Source: Phyllobacteriaceae bacterium
GTDB lineage: Bacteria; Pseudomonadota; Alphaproteobacteria; Rhizobiales; Rhizobiaceae
DNA length: 35,910 nt
Assembly: GCA_023954255.1 (NCBI GenBank)
Contig: JAMLIH010000026.1
Location: 1 to 35,910 of the forward strand
Direction: 5' to 3'
Shown here: positions 8,033 to 16,638 of the stretch, in pieces
Numbering within the stretch: position 1 is the first letter of the stretch
How the letters are laid out: every line of letters begins with the position of its first letter
Notes under the pieces: model-generated
The model's input: the letters and a program-made list of their open reading frames with translations, nothing else
What the model was told of the DNA's origin: nothing
The model's database searches: none
Made by a program: the position numbers and the translations under genes

Positions 8033-10375
8033 TCAGCCGCCGATCCGGCTCAGATCGGCAACCGTTGCCGTTGCCGCGCGGATGCGGGCAAGCAGCGCCA
8101 GGCGGTTGGCGCGGACTTTCCCGTCTTCCGCATTGACATGAACGGTCTCGAAAAAGGCATCGATGGGCGCGCGGAGGCTTGCGAGCCGGCTCATCGCCTC
8201 CTCGTACTTCTCTGCCTCGATGGCGTTGGTGGCAAGTTTCTCGACATCTTCGAGCGTTTCGAACAGGGCGCGCTCCTCATCCGTCTCGAATAGATCGGGA
8301 TCGACGGTTTCTGCGATCTTCGTATCCTTCTTCTCCTCGGCTGAGAGAATGTTCGCCGCGCGGCGGTAGCCCTGAATCAGGTTTTCACCATCATCGGTTT
8401 CCACCAGCTTCTGCAGCGCGCGCGCCTTCAGCGTAACGGCCAGAAGGTCGTCGCTATGACGGGTCAGAACCGCATCGATCACATCATGGCGCACGCCTTC
8501 GTCCTTGAGGAATACCTTCAGACGATCGTGGAAGAAGGAGAGGAGGTCGTCGCTGACATCGGGCTTGTGCCCGGTGATTTTCTCGACCCATTCCGGCGCA
8601 TCGCCCTCGATCCGGTCGATAATCGCGCGGACAGCGGCACTGAACACGCCATGGGTGGCGATCTCATGCAAGACCGCCTTCAGCAGCGCAGCCTGGTCGT
8701 CATCATCTGCCGTATCGATCTCGCAAAGCAGGATCTGCGCGTCGAACAGACGGTCGAGCTGCACGCGCACGCCGTTTTCCAGCAGCAGCCGGATGACGCC
8801 CAGCGCCGCCCGGCGCAGTGCGTAGGGGTCCTTGGAGCCGGTCGGCTTTTCGTCGATTGCCCAGAAACCGGTCAGTGTGTCCAGCTTGTCGGCCAGCGCC
8901 ACCGTGACGGACACCGGATCGGTGGGCACATCGTCTGTGGGGCCGAGCGGCTTGTAATGTTCCTCGATTGCCAGCGCGACGGATGCATCCTCGCCGGCCC
9001 GCTCGGCATAACGGCGGCCCATCTTGCCCTGCACTTCAGGGAATTCGAACACCATGGCCGATTGCAGGTCCGCCTTGGCGAGGAAAGCTGCGCGCTTCGC
9101 AAGCTTCGCTAGATTTTCCGCGCTCCCGCGAGCAGCTTCGCTGCCGCTCCGCGCGGGCGCTGCCGCGGGTCGCGCTTTGCTCCCTGTAAGGTTGTTAACC
9201 GACGCTGCAGCCACGACTGGCGCCAGGCTCTCCGCCAGCATCATGATGCGCTTGATGCGCTCGCCCTGAGAACCGAGTCTGGCATGGAAGGTAACGTTAT
9301 CGAGCCCCTTCACCCATTCGTCGAAACCGCCCTCCTTCGCCGTCTGCTGGAGATCGCTCTCCCAGAAGAAGCGGGCATCGGAAAGCCGCGCCGCAACCAC
9401 CTTGCCGTTGCCACGCGCCACTTCCTTGCCGCCATCGGAAGGAATGATGTTGGTGACAAGCAGGAACCTGTTTGCGAGATTTTCCTCACCCTGCTTTCTG
9501 ACCACGAAACACTTCTGGTTCTCGCGGATGGTCAGCTGAACGACTTCCGGCGGGATGTCGAGAAAGGCAGCGTCGAATTCGCCCATCAGCACGGTCGGCC
9601 ATTCGACCAGATTGGCGACTTCCTCCAGAAGTCCGGCATCCTCCACCAGTTCGAAGCCCTGGGCGAAGGCCAGGTTCTTCGCGTCCTGAAGAATGATCTC
9701 CTTGCGCCGTTCGGCATCGAGAATCACATGGGCCTTTTCAAGCCCGGAAACATAGTCGTCGAAACGCTTCACCGTGATGGTGCCCGGCGACAGAAAGCGA
9801 TGGCCGCGTGTTGTGTTGCCGGAAGCAATGCCCGAAACCTCGAAGGGAATGACTTCAGGCTCCTCGGTCTCCGGCCCGAAGGTGCAGAGGATCGAATGCA
9901 GCGGACGCACCCATCTGAGAGATCCCGCCTCACGGCTTGCCTCGCCCCAGCGCATGGATTTCGGCCAGGGAAAGTTCTGGACGATTGCCGGCATCGCACC
10001 GGCGATGATGTCTGCCGCCTCGCGGCCCGGCTTCTCGATCACCGCAACGTAGAAATCGCCCTTCTTCGGGTCGGATCTGACCTCGGCCTGGTCGATGCTT
10101 TCGAGCCCCGCACCACGCAGAAAGCCCGTAATCGCCTGTTCCGGCGCGTCGGTACGCGGCCCCTTGCGCTCCTCGCGGATATCGGCGGAACGAACTGAGA
10201 TGCCACGTATGTCAAGCGCAAGGCGGCGCGGCGTCCAGTATTCCTTCGCGCCCTCATAGGTTAGCCCGCCATCGACCAGCGCATCGGTGACCAGTTTCTT
10301 CAGGTCGCCGGCTGCTTTTCTCTGCATGCGGGCGGGGATTTCCTCGGAGAACAGTTCGAGCAGAAGGTCGGGCAT
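8033..10375 (-). CDS. glyS: Glycine-tRNA ligase beta subunit, with in-frame insertion
   Basis: Beta subunit of the alpha2beta2 glycyl-tRNA synthetase; contributes tRNA binding to the GlyQ catalytic dimer. The 780-residue product starts [18 protein letters not shown], the family hallmark. [12 protein letters not shown] and [20 protein letters not shown] lie in the first half, and [20 protein letters not shown] with [20 protein letters not shown] in the HD-like region. The C-terminal anticodon-binding domain contains [18 protein letters not shown]. coli GlyS has 689 residues. Part of the excess is an insertion at about residues 392-424 (see 9104-9202). The ATG at 10375 has GGGGAGG eight bases upstream. 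It overlaps the stop of a 38-codon ORF that repeats the glyS 5' end. Four genes lie between glyS and glyQ if this small ORF is counted. Confidence 0.95.
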   Translation of the reverse strand: MPDLLLELFSEEIPARMQRKAAGDLKKLVTDALVDGGLTYEGAKEYWTPRRLALDIRGISVRSADIREERKGPRTDAPEQAITGFLRGAGLESIDQAEVRSDPKKGDFYVAVIEKPGREAADIIAGAMPAIVQNFPWPKSMRWGEASREAGSLRWVRPLHSILCTFGPETEEPEVIPFEVSGIASGNTTRGHRFLSPGTITVKRFDDYVSGLEKAHVILDAERRKEIILQDAKNLAFAQGFELVEDAGLLEEVANLVEWPTVLMGEFDAAFLDIPPEVVQLTIRENQKCFVVRKQGEENLANRFLLVTNIIPSDGGKEVARGNGKVVAARLSDARFFWESDLQQTAKEGGFDEWVKGLDNVTFHARLGSQGERIKRIMMLAESLAPVVAAASVNNLTGSKARPAAAPARSGSEAARGSAENLAKLAKRAAFLAKADLQSAMVFEFPEVQGKMGRRYAERAGEDASVALAIEEHYKPLGPTDDVPTDPVSVTVALADKLDTLTGFWAIDEKPTGSKDPYALRRAALGVIRLLLENGVRVQLDRLFDAQILLCEIDTADDDDQAALLKAVLHEIATHGVFSAAVRAIIDRIEGDAPEWVEKITGHKPDVSDDLLSFFHDRLKVFLKDEGVRHDVIDAVLTRHSDDLLAVTLKARALQKLVETDDGENLIQGYRRAANILSAEEKKDTKIAETVDPDLFETDEERALFETLEDVEKLATNAIEAEKYEEAMSRLASLRAPIDAFFETVHVNAEDGKVRANRLALLARIRAATATVADLSRIGG
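9104..9202 (-). repeat. Palindromic element inserted in frame in glyS
   Basis: This stretch codes for [20 protein letters not shown] and the following [13 protein letters not shown], between LAPVVAAA and [13 protein letters not shown], which are adjacent or nearly so in GlyS of other bacteria. At DNA level it contains an imperfect inverted repeat with arms at 9120-9136 and 9159-9175 (GCTCCCGCGAGCAGC against GCTGCCGCGGGTCGCG), a 22-base loop, and low-complexity Ala/Arg/Ser coding. The composition differs from the rest of glyS. Such GC-rich repeats also occur between genes in alphaproteobacteria (from memory), so a small repeat element that landed in frame is the likely origin. Confidence 0.6.
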
Positions 10376-10491
10376 CAGTCTTGCCTCCCCGCATGCACAT
10401 TACTCTCATGCGCGTCCTCGGCTGGTGCCTGCGGGCGGCGCGGGCAGGCAGGTATTTCCTCGGATAACAGCTCAAGTAGAAGGTCGGGCAT
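10375..10491 (-). CDS. 38-codon leader ORF repeating the glyS 5' end
   Basis: The ORF reads [15 protein letters not shown] and then diverges ([16 protein letters not shown]...), ending in a TGA that overlaps the glyS ATG. Its first 45 bases match the first 45 bases of glyS at 39 positions. All six differences fall on third codon positions; five are silent and one changes Phe to Leu. No clear ribosome binding site precedes its ATG at 10491, so translation is uncertain; glyS has its own GGGGAGG within this ORF. It may be a remnant of a partial glyS duplication or recombination with a related allele, or a small upstream ORF coupled to glyS. It starts 110 bases after the CDGSH gene ends. Confidence 0.5.
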   Translation of the reverse strand: MPDLLLELLSEEIPACPRRPQAPAEDAHESNVHAGRQD

Positions 10492-10601
10492 CGTGGTGCT
10501 TTACCGGCAGGAATTATGGTCGCGCCTGCGTTAGCAAGCCCGCATTGCGATGTCACGTTTAACTTTGCATTCCTGCAGGGGCCCGTGGTGGATCATTGCT
10601 A

Positions 10602-11474
10602 TCAGGCGTCGTCGCGCCACTTCTCGTCGAGATGGGTGCCGTCGCAGAACGGCTTGTTTTTCGACAGGCCGCAGCGGCATAGCACGAACTTCTCTTCCGA
10701 TGCGCTTTCGGCGAACCGGGCACCCTCGATCTTCACATTGCGCACCTGATAGGGACCGTGGCGCTCGACACGGATTCTCACCTCGTCGCCGACAAGATGT
10801 TGCGCTTCACCGTCCGGCTTCGAGAAAGTCAGCGCACCCGACGGACAGGCATGAATGACCTCCTCGACGGATTCTACAGTCCCCTCGTCGGGCTGCACCC
10901 AGGGCTTTTCCTTCACGTTGAAGACGTCGCGGTTGCGGCTGCCGCATTCTGCGGCGTGGGAGCAAAGCAGCTTGTTGAAATAAACGGTGACCTCGCTGCC
11001 CTCATAGGAAAAGACACGGCCATCAGGGTTTCCGGTTTCGTTGGCGGAGGAAAAGCCCGCTTCCTTGTGGGACCCGTCGCAGAACGGCTTGTTCTTCGAA
11101 TGGCCGCAGCGGCACAGCGCCATGACCGGCTTCGTCTCGATTTCGTTGCCGTGATGATCGGTGAAACGCTCGAGGTTCTTGACGACAAGCGGGCCGTTTT
11201 CGCGCTGCTCGATGACGGCTGCCTTTGCCGCGTCCTCGCCCAGCGTATTGTGGGTTCCGTCGCAGAAGGGCTGGTTGCCGGTCTGCTTGCAGGCGCAGAA
11301 CCATTGTTCGCCATCGGCTTTCGCTTCCCAGGCGACCGGCGAGAACTCGCTGCCCTTGTGGGAACCGTCACAGAAGGGCTGGTTGGCCGAGCGCCCGCAG
11401 GCGCACCACCAATAGGTCTTGCCCTTTTCCACCTCGATGCGGATCGGCGCCTTTGCCGCTATCTCGCCTTTCAT
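10602..11474 (-). CDS. Four-CDGSH iron-sulfur protein with divergent ferredoxin domain
   Basis: A 290-residue soluble protein expected to bind several [2Fe-2S] clusters of the mitoNEET type. Four C-x-C-x8-C-x3-H sites are visible: C24/C26/C35/H39 (CACGRSANQPFCDGSH), C60/C62/C71/H75, C121/C123/C132/H136 and C266/C268/C277/H281. Between the third and fourth lies a Fer4_19-like domain (about 160-217) with C171, C177 and C210 (FNKLLCSHAAECGSRN, IHACPSGALTF). Bacterial relatives more often have two CDGSH motifs, or Fer4_19 plus CDGSH; here both modules are joined. The start at 11474 is preceded by GAGGAG eight bases upstream. It sits 29 bases downstream of the DUF2207 gene in the glyQ-glyS interval. 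Role unknown; electron transfer or iron/redox sensing is plausible. Confidence 0.88.
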   Translation of the reverse strand: MKGEIAAKAPIRIEVEKGKTYWWCACGRSANQPFCDGSHKGSEFSPVAWEAKADGEQWFCACKQTGNQPFCDGTHNTLGEDAAKAAVIEQRENGPLVVKNLERFTDHHGNEIETKPVMALCRCGHSKNKPFCDGSHKEAGFSSANETGNPDGRVFSYEGSEVTVYFNKLLCSHAAECGSRNRDVFNVKEKPWVQPDEGTVESVEEVIHACPSGALTFSKPDGEAQHLVGDEVRIRVERHGPYQVRNVKIEGARFAESASEEKFVLCRCGLSKNKPFCDGTHLDEKWRDDA

Positions 11475-11503
11475 CGCACTGTCTCCTCGCCCTTGTCCCT
11501 GGC

Positions 11504-13438
11504 CTACCAGCCACCGCCGCCGCCGCCACCGCCGCCGCCACCGGAAAAGCCGCCGCCCGACGAACCGGACGAACTCTTGGGCTGGGGCATGGCGGATGCC
11601 ATCGCCGCAGAAACCGCTGCCACCGAGGCAGCCGTTGCCGAACCGATCCTGTCCGGCGTCCAACTGCGGCCGCGATACCAGGTCGGGTGATAATCGTGTT
11701 TCCTGTCCGGCGAAACGCGGGCGAGATGCGCCGCCCAGGCCCTCGACCAGGGTTCCTCGACGCCGAGCCCTGCCGCGTAGGGCAGATAGCGTTCATAGAG
11801 TTCTTCCGACATCTGCGGCGCATCGCGCATGTTGAGCCGGTTGGTCTCGGCTGTTTCCATGTAGAGTTTGAAGCCCTCGATGCGCGAAAGCACCTTGGCG
11901 CCCTGCAGCGTGGGCGCGCCAAGCAGGAAAAACATCAACGCGATCATGACGATGCCGATGACGACCAGAAGCCCGGCAAACTGCCATGCCGGAAGTTCGG
12001 CAAACATCAGAACACCGATTGCCGCCGCGCCGATGGCGAGCCCGCCCGCAAGCAGCAGAACGCCGCCGATAAGGCGCGTCACACGATAACCCACCGGATT
12101 TGAAAACATGAACCAGCCGAAGAGGGCGATGGCGGTGCCGAAGATGCTGGCAAACAGGGCCGGCATGACGATGCTCATTGCCGCTTCGGACGGCTGCTGC
12201 AGGATGAGACCCAGAATGAGGGTTACCGCGCCGACAAAAATGCCCGGCACGAACCAGCCGAGATTGTGCTTGAAGAACTTGCCACCGTATTCGTGCCGAA
12301 TCGCCGATTGCATGCTTGACTGCGCCGATTGCAGCGTCTTGCCAAAGCGCTTGTCGAGGCTGATGACCTCGCGGCTGCCGAGCAATCTGGCATAGAGCGA
12401 CTTTTCACCGCCCGGCAACCCGGCAATCGAAGCTGCATCCGACACAGCGCCACGGGTGAAGCTGATCTTGCCCTTCTTGTCTTCGTCGATCACCAGCATC
12501 TTCTTGACGCCGAGCGACAGCAGGGCCGCGATATAGGCGAGATCGGAGCCACGGCGGACTGCCTTGAAGCTCTTGAAATGGACGAAGGACATCGCTGCAG
12601 GAGAAAGGTTTTCCGGCGGATGAAACAACGGGATGACGGTTTCACCCGGCGGGTCGCGACCGACCTTGTTCCAAACGAAGAGGTAATAGAGCGGCACGAA
12701 CAGCCAGCCGAGAGCGAAAATGAAATAGCCGATGTTGCTCCACAGCCAGTATAGCCCGCCACCGGCTCCCTCGCCGCCGACCACGCCCTTGGTGAAGCCG
12801 ACGGCAACGGTCAGTCCTTCGTGGCGGCCAAGCGGTCTCGTGGTCTCGAACCGCAGTTCGCGGCCGCCCTCGCCGGAAACACGATAGTCGCTGCCCGACG
12901 CTCCAAAGCCGCCGGTATAGGCGGCAACCTGTTCGGATGTTGTGCCATCCGGCAGGTGAACCAGTGCCGAAGCCTTCAGGATCGGAAAGTCCCAGAAATT
13001 GCCGGTGACGTTCCAGTAGAGTTCGTCGTAACCATCAAAATAGCGCAACTGCCGCGTGGTCTTGTAGCGGATGGTATAGCTGTGCACGCCATGGCGGATG
13101 AGGACATCGGCATCGCCGATGTAGATGCGGTAGAAGCGGTCGACCCATTCGGTCTTGTAGGGCGATGGTTTGCCGTTGTGCAGCACCTCGAGGAGGTCGA
13201 AGCCGTTGTCGGTCCACAGCCCCCAGGAATCATGCGCCCTGAGCGGGATATCGCGATAGATGCCGCGCTTGATGCTGCGGCCCTCGGCATTGACGGTGAT
13301 CGTCTCCGTCACTTCGAGCGAACCATCGGCGTTGACGGTGATGTCGGCGGCGTATTCGCGGATTTCTTCCGCCGCCAGCGCCTGCGAGGCGGCAATCAGC
13401 GAGAAGCAAAGCAGCAGGGCTGCGGCGAGGCGTGTCAT
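11504..13438 (-). CDS. DUF2207 membrane protein with Gly-rich tail
   Basis: A 644-residue envelope protein. It has a signal peptide (to about residue 23, SQALAAEE), then an extracytoplasmic DUF2207 domain starting IREYAADITVNADGSLEVTE. A first membrane helix lies at about 228-250 (IGYFIFALGWLFVPLYYLFV), followed by a cytoplasmic region and four further hydrophobic segments between about 398 and 530. The tail ends in SGGGFSGGGGGGGGGGGW, a run typical of the family. The function is unknown; DUF2207 genes very often follow lemA, as here (8 bases apart), suggesting a joint envelope role. It also lies inside the glyQ-glyS interval. Confidence 0.9.
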   Translation of the reverse strand: MTRLAAALLLCFSLIAASQALAAEEIREYAADITVNADGSLEVTETITVNAEGRSIKRGIYRDIPLRAHDSWGLWTDNGFDLLEVLHNGKPSPYKTEWVDRFYRIYIGDADVLIRHGVHSYTIRYKTTRQLRYFDGYDELYWNVTGNFWDFPILKASALVHLPDGTTSEQVAAYTGGFGASGSDYRVSGEGGRELRFETTRPLGRHEGLTVAVGFTKGVVGGEGAGGGLYWLWSNIGYFIFALGWLFVPLYYLFVWNKVGRDPPGETVIPLFHPPENLSPAAMSFVHFKSFKAVRRGSDLAYIAALLSLGVKKMLVIDEDKKGKISFTRGAVSDAASIAGLPGGEKSLYARLLGSREVISLDKRFGKTLQSAQSSMQSAIRHEYGGKFFKHNLGWFVPGIFVGAVTLILGLILQQPSEAAMSIVMPALFASIFGTAIALFGWFMFSNPVGYRVTRLIGGVLLLAGGLAIGAAAIGVLMFAELPAWQFAGLLVVIGIVMIALMFFLLGAPTLQGAKVLSRIEGFKLYMETAETNRLNMRDAPQMSEELYERYLPYAAGLGVEEPWSRAWAAHLARVSPDRKHDYHPTWYRGRSWTPDRIGSATAASVAAVSAAMASAMPQPKSSSGSSGGGFSGGGGGGGGGGGW

Positions 13439-13446
13439 GGCAGCAT

Positions 13447-14007
13447 CTATTCGAAGCTAACTTTCGGAACGGCGCGATCCGCCTCGTCCTCCAGTTCGAA
13501 ATATTCGGCTTTCTGAAAGCCGAAGCGGTCGGCGATGAGGTTGGAGGGGAAGGATTCGACGGAAACGTTCAGATTGCGCACGGCGCCATTGTAGTAGCGG
13601 CGGGAGAGCGAAATCTCGTTTTCGGTTTCTTCCAGCGCGTCCTGAAATTCCTTGAAGTTCTCGTTTGCCTTCAGGTCGGGATAGTTTTCGGCAACCGCCA
13701 TCAGCCTGCCGAGCGCGCCGGACAGGGCGCCCTCAATGGAAGCGCGCTGATGAGGCGCAGCGTTGGAAGCACCAACCGCCCTGGAGCGCAGACGGGTCAC
13801 CTCCTCCAGCAGTTCGCGTTCATGCTTCATGTAGCCCTTGACCGTCTCCAGCAGGTTGGGAATGAGATCGGCCCGGCGTTTCAACTGCACGTCGATGCCG
13901 CTCCAGCCCTCCCCCACCATCTGCCGGTTCTTGACCAGGCTGTTGTAGAGGGAAACGGCATAAAGACCCACCGCGACGAGGATGGCGAGAACGACCCAGG
14001 TTGACAT
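13447..14007 (-). CDS. lemA: LemA family protein
   Basis: A 186-residue protein with one N-terminal membrane helix (about residues 3-23) and a long helical body: YNSLVKNRQMVGEGWSGIDV, QLKRRADLIPNLLETVKGYM and RRYYNGAVRNLNVSVESFPS, all classic LemA motifs. The helical part is expected to lie outside the cytoplasm. LemA has no settled biochemical function; conserved pairing with DUF2207 suggests they work together at the membrane. GGAGGT six bases upstream supports the ATG at 14007. It probably has its own promoter at 14060-14088 despite lying downstream of glyQ. Confidence 0.92.
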   Translation of the reverse strand: MSTWVVLAILVAVGLYAVSLYNSLVKNRQMVGEGWSGIDVQLKRRADLIPNLLETVKGYMKHERELLEEVTRLRSRAVGASNAAPHQRASIEGALSGALGRLMAVAENYPDLKANENFKEFQDALEETENEISLSRRYYNGAVRNLNVSVESFPSNLIADRFGFQKAEYFELEDEADRAVPKVSFE

Positions 14008-14059
14008 GACCTACCTCCGAAGAAAATCCGCAGGCGAACTGCCCGCCCACTTCACGCCG

Positions 14060-14109
14060 CATTATGCATAGCGGAGGGAGATTGTCACCGAAGTGACAGA
14101 AGTCACTTC
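14060..14109 (-). promoter_or_regulatory. Candidate lemA promoter with adjacent palindromic operator
   Basis: Read on the minus strand: GTGACA (14088-14083), 17 bases, then ATAATG (14065-14060), 53 bases before the lemA ATG, fits a sigma-70 promoter. Just upstream lies a perfect palindrome, GAAGTGAC-TTCT-GTCACTTC (14109-14090), with 8-base arms. It ends two bases before the -35 box, where a regulator could act. It would uncouple lemA and the genes after it from glyQ. Confidence 0.45.
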
Positions 14110-14139
14110 ACGCCAGTTGGGACAACGGGCAGCACGTTG

Positions 14140-15066
14140 TCAGACGGCGCCGCCGGCTTCGGTCTTCAGGAAGGCTTCGCCGCAGGCCTTGGCAAGCGTG
14201 CGGACACGGAGAATGTAGCTCTGGCGCTCGGTCACAGAGATCACCCCGCGCGCATCGAGCAGGTTGAAGACGTGGGATGCCTTGATGCACTGGTCATAGG
14301 CTGGATGGGCCATGACAATCTTCCTGCCGGTCTTGGGGTCGACCTCTTCCTGCTCCAGAATGCGCTGGCATTCGGCTTCGGCATCCTCGAAATGCCTCAA
14401 CAAGGTTCCGGTATCGGCAACATCGAAGTTCCAGCGCGAATATTCCCGTTCCGTCTGCTGGAAGATGTCGCCATAGGTGACCTTGTCGTTGCCCTCGCGG
14501 CCATTGAAGTTGAGGTCGTAGACATTGTCGACGTCCTGTACATACATGGCGAGCCGTTCGAGGCCATAGGTGAGTTCGCCGGCAACCGGAGAGCATTCGA
14601 AGCCGCAGACCTGCTGGAAATAGGTGAACTGGGAAACCTCCATCCCGTCGCACCAGACTTCCCAGCCCAGACCCCAGGCGCCGAGCGTCGGGCTTTCCCA
14701 GTCGTCCTCGACAAAGCGGATGTCATGGAGATCGGTATCGATGCCGATGGCCTTGAGCGAGCCGAGGTAAAGTTCCTGCAGATCGGGCGGCGAAGGCTTC
14801 AGCAATACCTGGTACTGGTAGTAATGCTGCAGCCGGTTGGGGTTTTCGCCATAGCGCCCGTCGGTCGGGCGGCGCGAGGGCTGGACGTAGGCAGCATTCC
14901 AGGCTTTCGGTCCGAGCGCCCGCAGCGTCGTTGCAGGGTGGAACGTGCCCGCGCCCACTTCCATGTCATAGGGCTGCAGCACGGCGCAGCCATATTCAGC
15001 CCAATAGCGGTGCAACGTCAGAATCAGGCCCTGGAAGGAGCGCGTCGGGTGCATGTGGGGCGGCAT
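14140..15066 (-). CDS. glyQ: Glycine-tRNA ligase alpha subunit
   Basis: Catalytic alpha subunit of alpha2beta2 glycyl-tRNA synthetase; activates glycine with ATP and charges tRNA-Gly together with GlyS. Conserved blocks are [40 protein letters not shown] (class II motif region), [53 protein letters not shown] and [10 protein letters not shown]. The start is uncertain. From 15066 ([10 protein letters not shown]) the protein has 308 residues, close to E. coli GlyQ (303); the frame stays open upstream to 15156, and 15054 is also possible. No good ribosome binding site marks any of them. glyQ and glyS are usually adjacent; here they are 3.8 kb apart but on the same strand. Confidence 0.95.
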   Translation of the reverse strand: MPPHMHPTRSFQGLILTLHRYWAEYGCAVLQPYDMEVGAGTFHPATTLRALGPKAWNAAYVQPSRRPTDGRYGENPNRLQHYYQYQVLLKPSPPDLQELYLGSLKAIGIDTDLHDIRFVEDDWESPTLGAWGLGWEVWCDGMEVSQFTYFQQVCGFECSPVAGELTYGLERLAMYVQDVDNVYDLNFNGREGNDKVTYGDIFQQTEREYSRWNFDVADTGTLLRHFEDAEAECQRILEQEEVDPKTGRKIVMAHPAYDQCIKASHVFNLLDARGVISVTERQSYILRVRTLAKACGEAFLKTEAGGAV

Positions 15067-15312
15067 ATCGCCGGTTTGCAGCTCTGCTTTTTCGGGGCTC
15101 AAGATCGTGTTTCCTGGTTCGCACGGCCGGGCGTGCAGGACGGTGCATGTCCGCATGAACGGATTTCGTCCCGTAAAGCACTTGTCCTGCGGAGCGTCAA
15201 GAAAATCGGCCTATCCTGTCAGAAACGACACGTTTGGGCGTGGAGCGGCATTGCCCGGCGCCAACCGCTCAAGTAGGCGGCGAAGGGACAAACCATCAAC
15301 GACGGGATTTGC

Positions 15313-16626
15313 ATGCAGGAAGGCCTCATCAAGACCAAGGTTACCGAAGTCTCGACGGCACGGTCGCGGTTTCTTGCGGTTTCCGGGGTGATCCTGTCGT
15401 CGACCATCGGCGCGACGGCAAGCGGTCTGCTGTTTGCCTACATCCCCGTCAAGCTGTTGTCGCTGGGCTTCGAGCCCTGGGTTGCCGCCTCGATGATGCC
15501 GGCCGTTGCGTTCGGCGGACTGGCGGGCTGTTTTGCCACCGGCCCGCTGCTGCGGCTTTCGGGCCATGCCCGGGTGTTCATGCTGCTTTATGCGCTGATC
15601 GTCATGTCCACCGTGGCAATCGCCTATTTCGAACATCCGCTTGCCTGGCTGTTCGCCCGCATGGGTTACGGCTTTGCCATCAATGGCGTGTTCATCGTGG
15701 CGCAGAGCTGGCTTCACCACGCCAGCACGGACGATATCCGCGGCAAGGTCATCACCGTCTTCTATATCAGCTACGTCGTGGCACTGGGTTCCGGCAGTTT
15801 CCTCGCCGGCTACATCGACAACACGGGCAATGCCATTCCGGTGCTCGCCACCGCCTTCATTGCGCTTGCCATGCTGCCGGTCGGGCTGACGCGGCTGCCG
15901 CAGCCGGAACCGCCGGAAAAGATGCCGGTCAACATCCGCCAGGTCTGGCGGATTTCACCGGTCGGGCTGGTCGCCATGTTCGCGGTCGGCGGCGCTACCA
16001 TGCTGATGCAGTCCATGGCGCCGATCTACACCACGGCGCTCGGCTACGGCCCGAAGGAAGTCGGCCTGCTGATGCTGCTCATGCAGATCGGGCTGATCGC
16101 GATCCAGATGCCGATGGGTGCGCTGTCCGACCGGGTCGATCGCCGCATCGTGCTGGCGCTGGTTTCTGCAGGCGCCGTTGTCATTGCGCTGACGGCCTTT
16201 GCAACCCATGGCACGCTGGGCCTTGCGGCGCTGATCCTGATCTTCGCGATATGGAACGGCTTCAACGAAACCATCTATTCGGTGTCGAGTGCGCTTGCCA
16301 ACGACCGGGCCGATCCTTCCGATTACGTGATGCTGTCCTCGACGCAGATGATTGCCTGGTCGCTGGCGGCCTTCATCGTGCCGGCAACAGCCACCGCGAT
16401 TCTGGCCTTCATGCCGATCCAGTTCTTCATGCCGATGGCAGCGGGAATTTCAGCGGTGTTTTTCCTGTTCGTACTTTACCGCATGCGCCAGCGCCGGGAT
16501 GTGGAAGCAGAGGAAAAGGAAACCTTCCAGACCGTTACCGCCCAGGTTGCCTATCCGGGCGACTACTCCAATCCGGACGCCTATGAGGACGAGGATGCAG
16601 GGACGAGCGAGGGCCTGGTGAACTGA
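15313..16626 (+). CDS. MFS transporter (YcaD-like)
   Basis: A 437-residue inner-membrane transporter with twelve predicted helices between about residues 18 and 395 and a cytoplasmic acidic tail (YEDEDAGTSEGLVN). The motif-A-like loop between helices 8 and 9 is GALSDRVDRRIVLAL. RMGYGFAINGVFIVAQSWLH in the first half is typical of the YcaD/UMF-type MFS group, whose substrates are unknown. The gene is divergent from glyQ and convergent with the PhzF gene (12 bases between stops). The helix counts come from reading hydrophobicity by eye. Confidence 0.88.
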   Translation: MQEGLIKTKVTEVSTARSRFLAVSGVILSSTIGATASGLLFAYIPVKLLSLGFEPWVAASMMPAVAFGGLAGCFATGPLLRLSGHARVFMLLYALIVMSTVAIAYFEHPLAWLFARMGYGFAINGVFIVAQSWLHHASTDDIRGKVITVFYISYVVALGSGSFLAGYIDNTGNAIPVLATAFIALAMLPVGLTRLPQPEPPEKMPVNIRQVWRISPVGLVAMFAVGGATMLMQSMAPIYTTALGYGPKEVGLLMLLMQIGLIAIQMPMGALSDRVDRRIVLALVSAGAVVIALTAFATHGTLGLAALILIFAIWNGFNETIYSVSSALANDRADPSDYVMLSSTQMIAWSLAAFIVPATATAILAFMPIQFFMPMAAGISAVFFLFVLYRMRQRRDVEAEEKETFQTVTAQVAYPGDYSNPDAYEDEDAGTSEGLVN

Positions 16627-16638
16627 CCGGCCAGCGGT

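Noticed and set aside
11504-11560. GC-rich trinucleotide-like repeat (CCGCCG...)
   Set aside because: It encodes the polyglycine tail that is normal in DUF2207 proteins, so it is not a separate repeat element.
15234-16586. 450-codon second frame within the MFS gene
   Set aside because: Low-complexity Arg/Ala/His text; the other frame encodes a convincing twelve-helix transporter.
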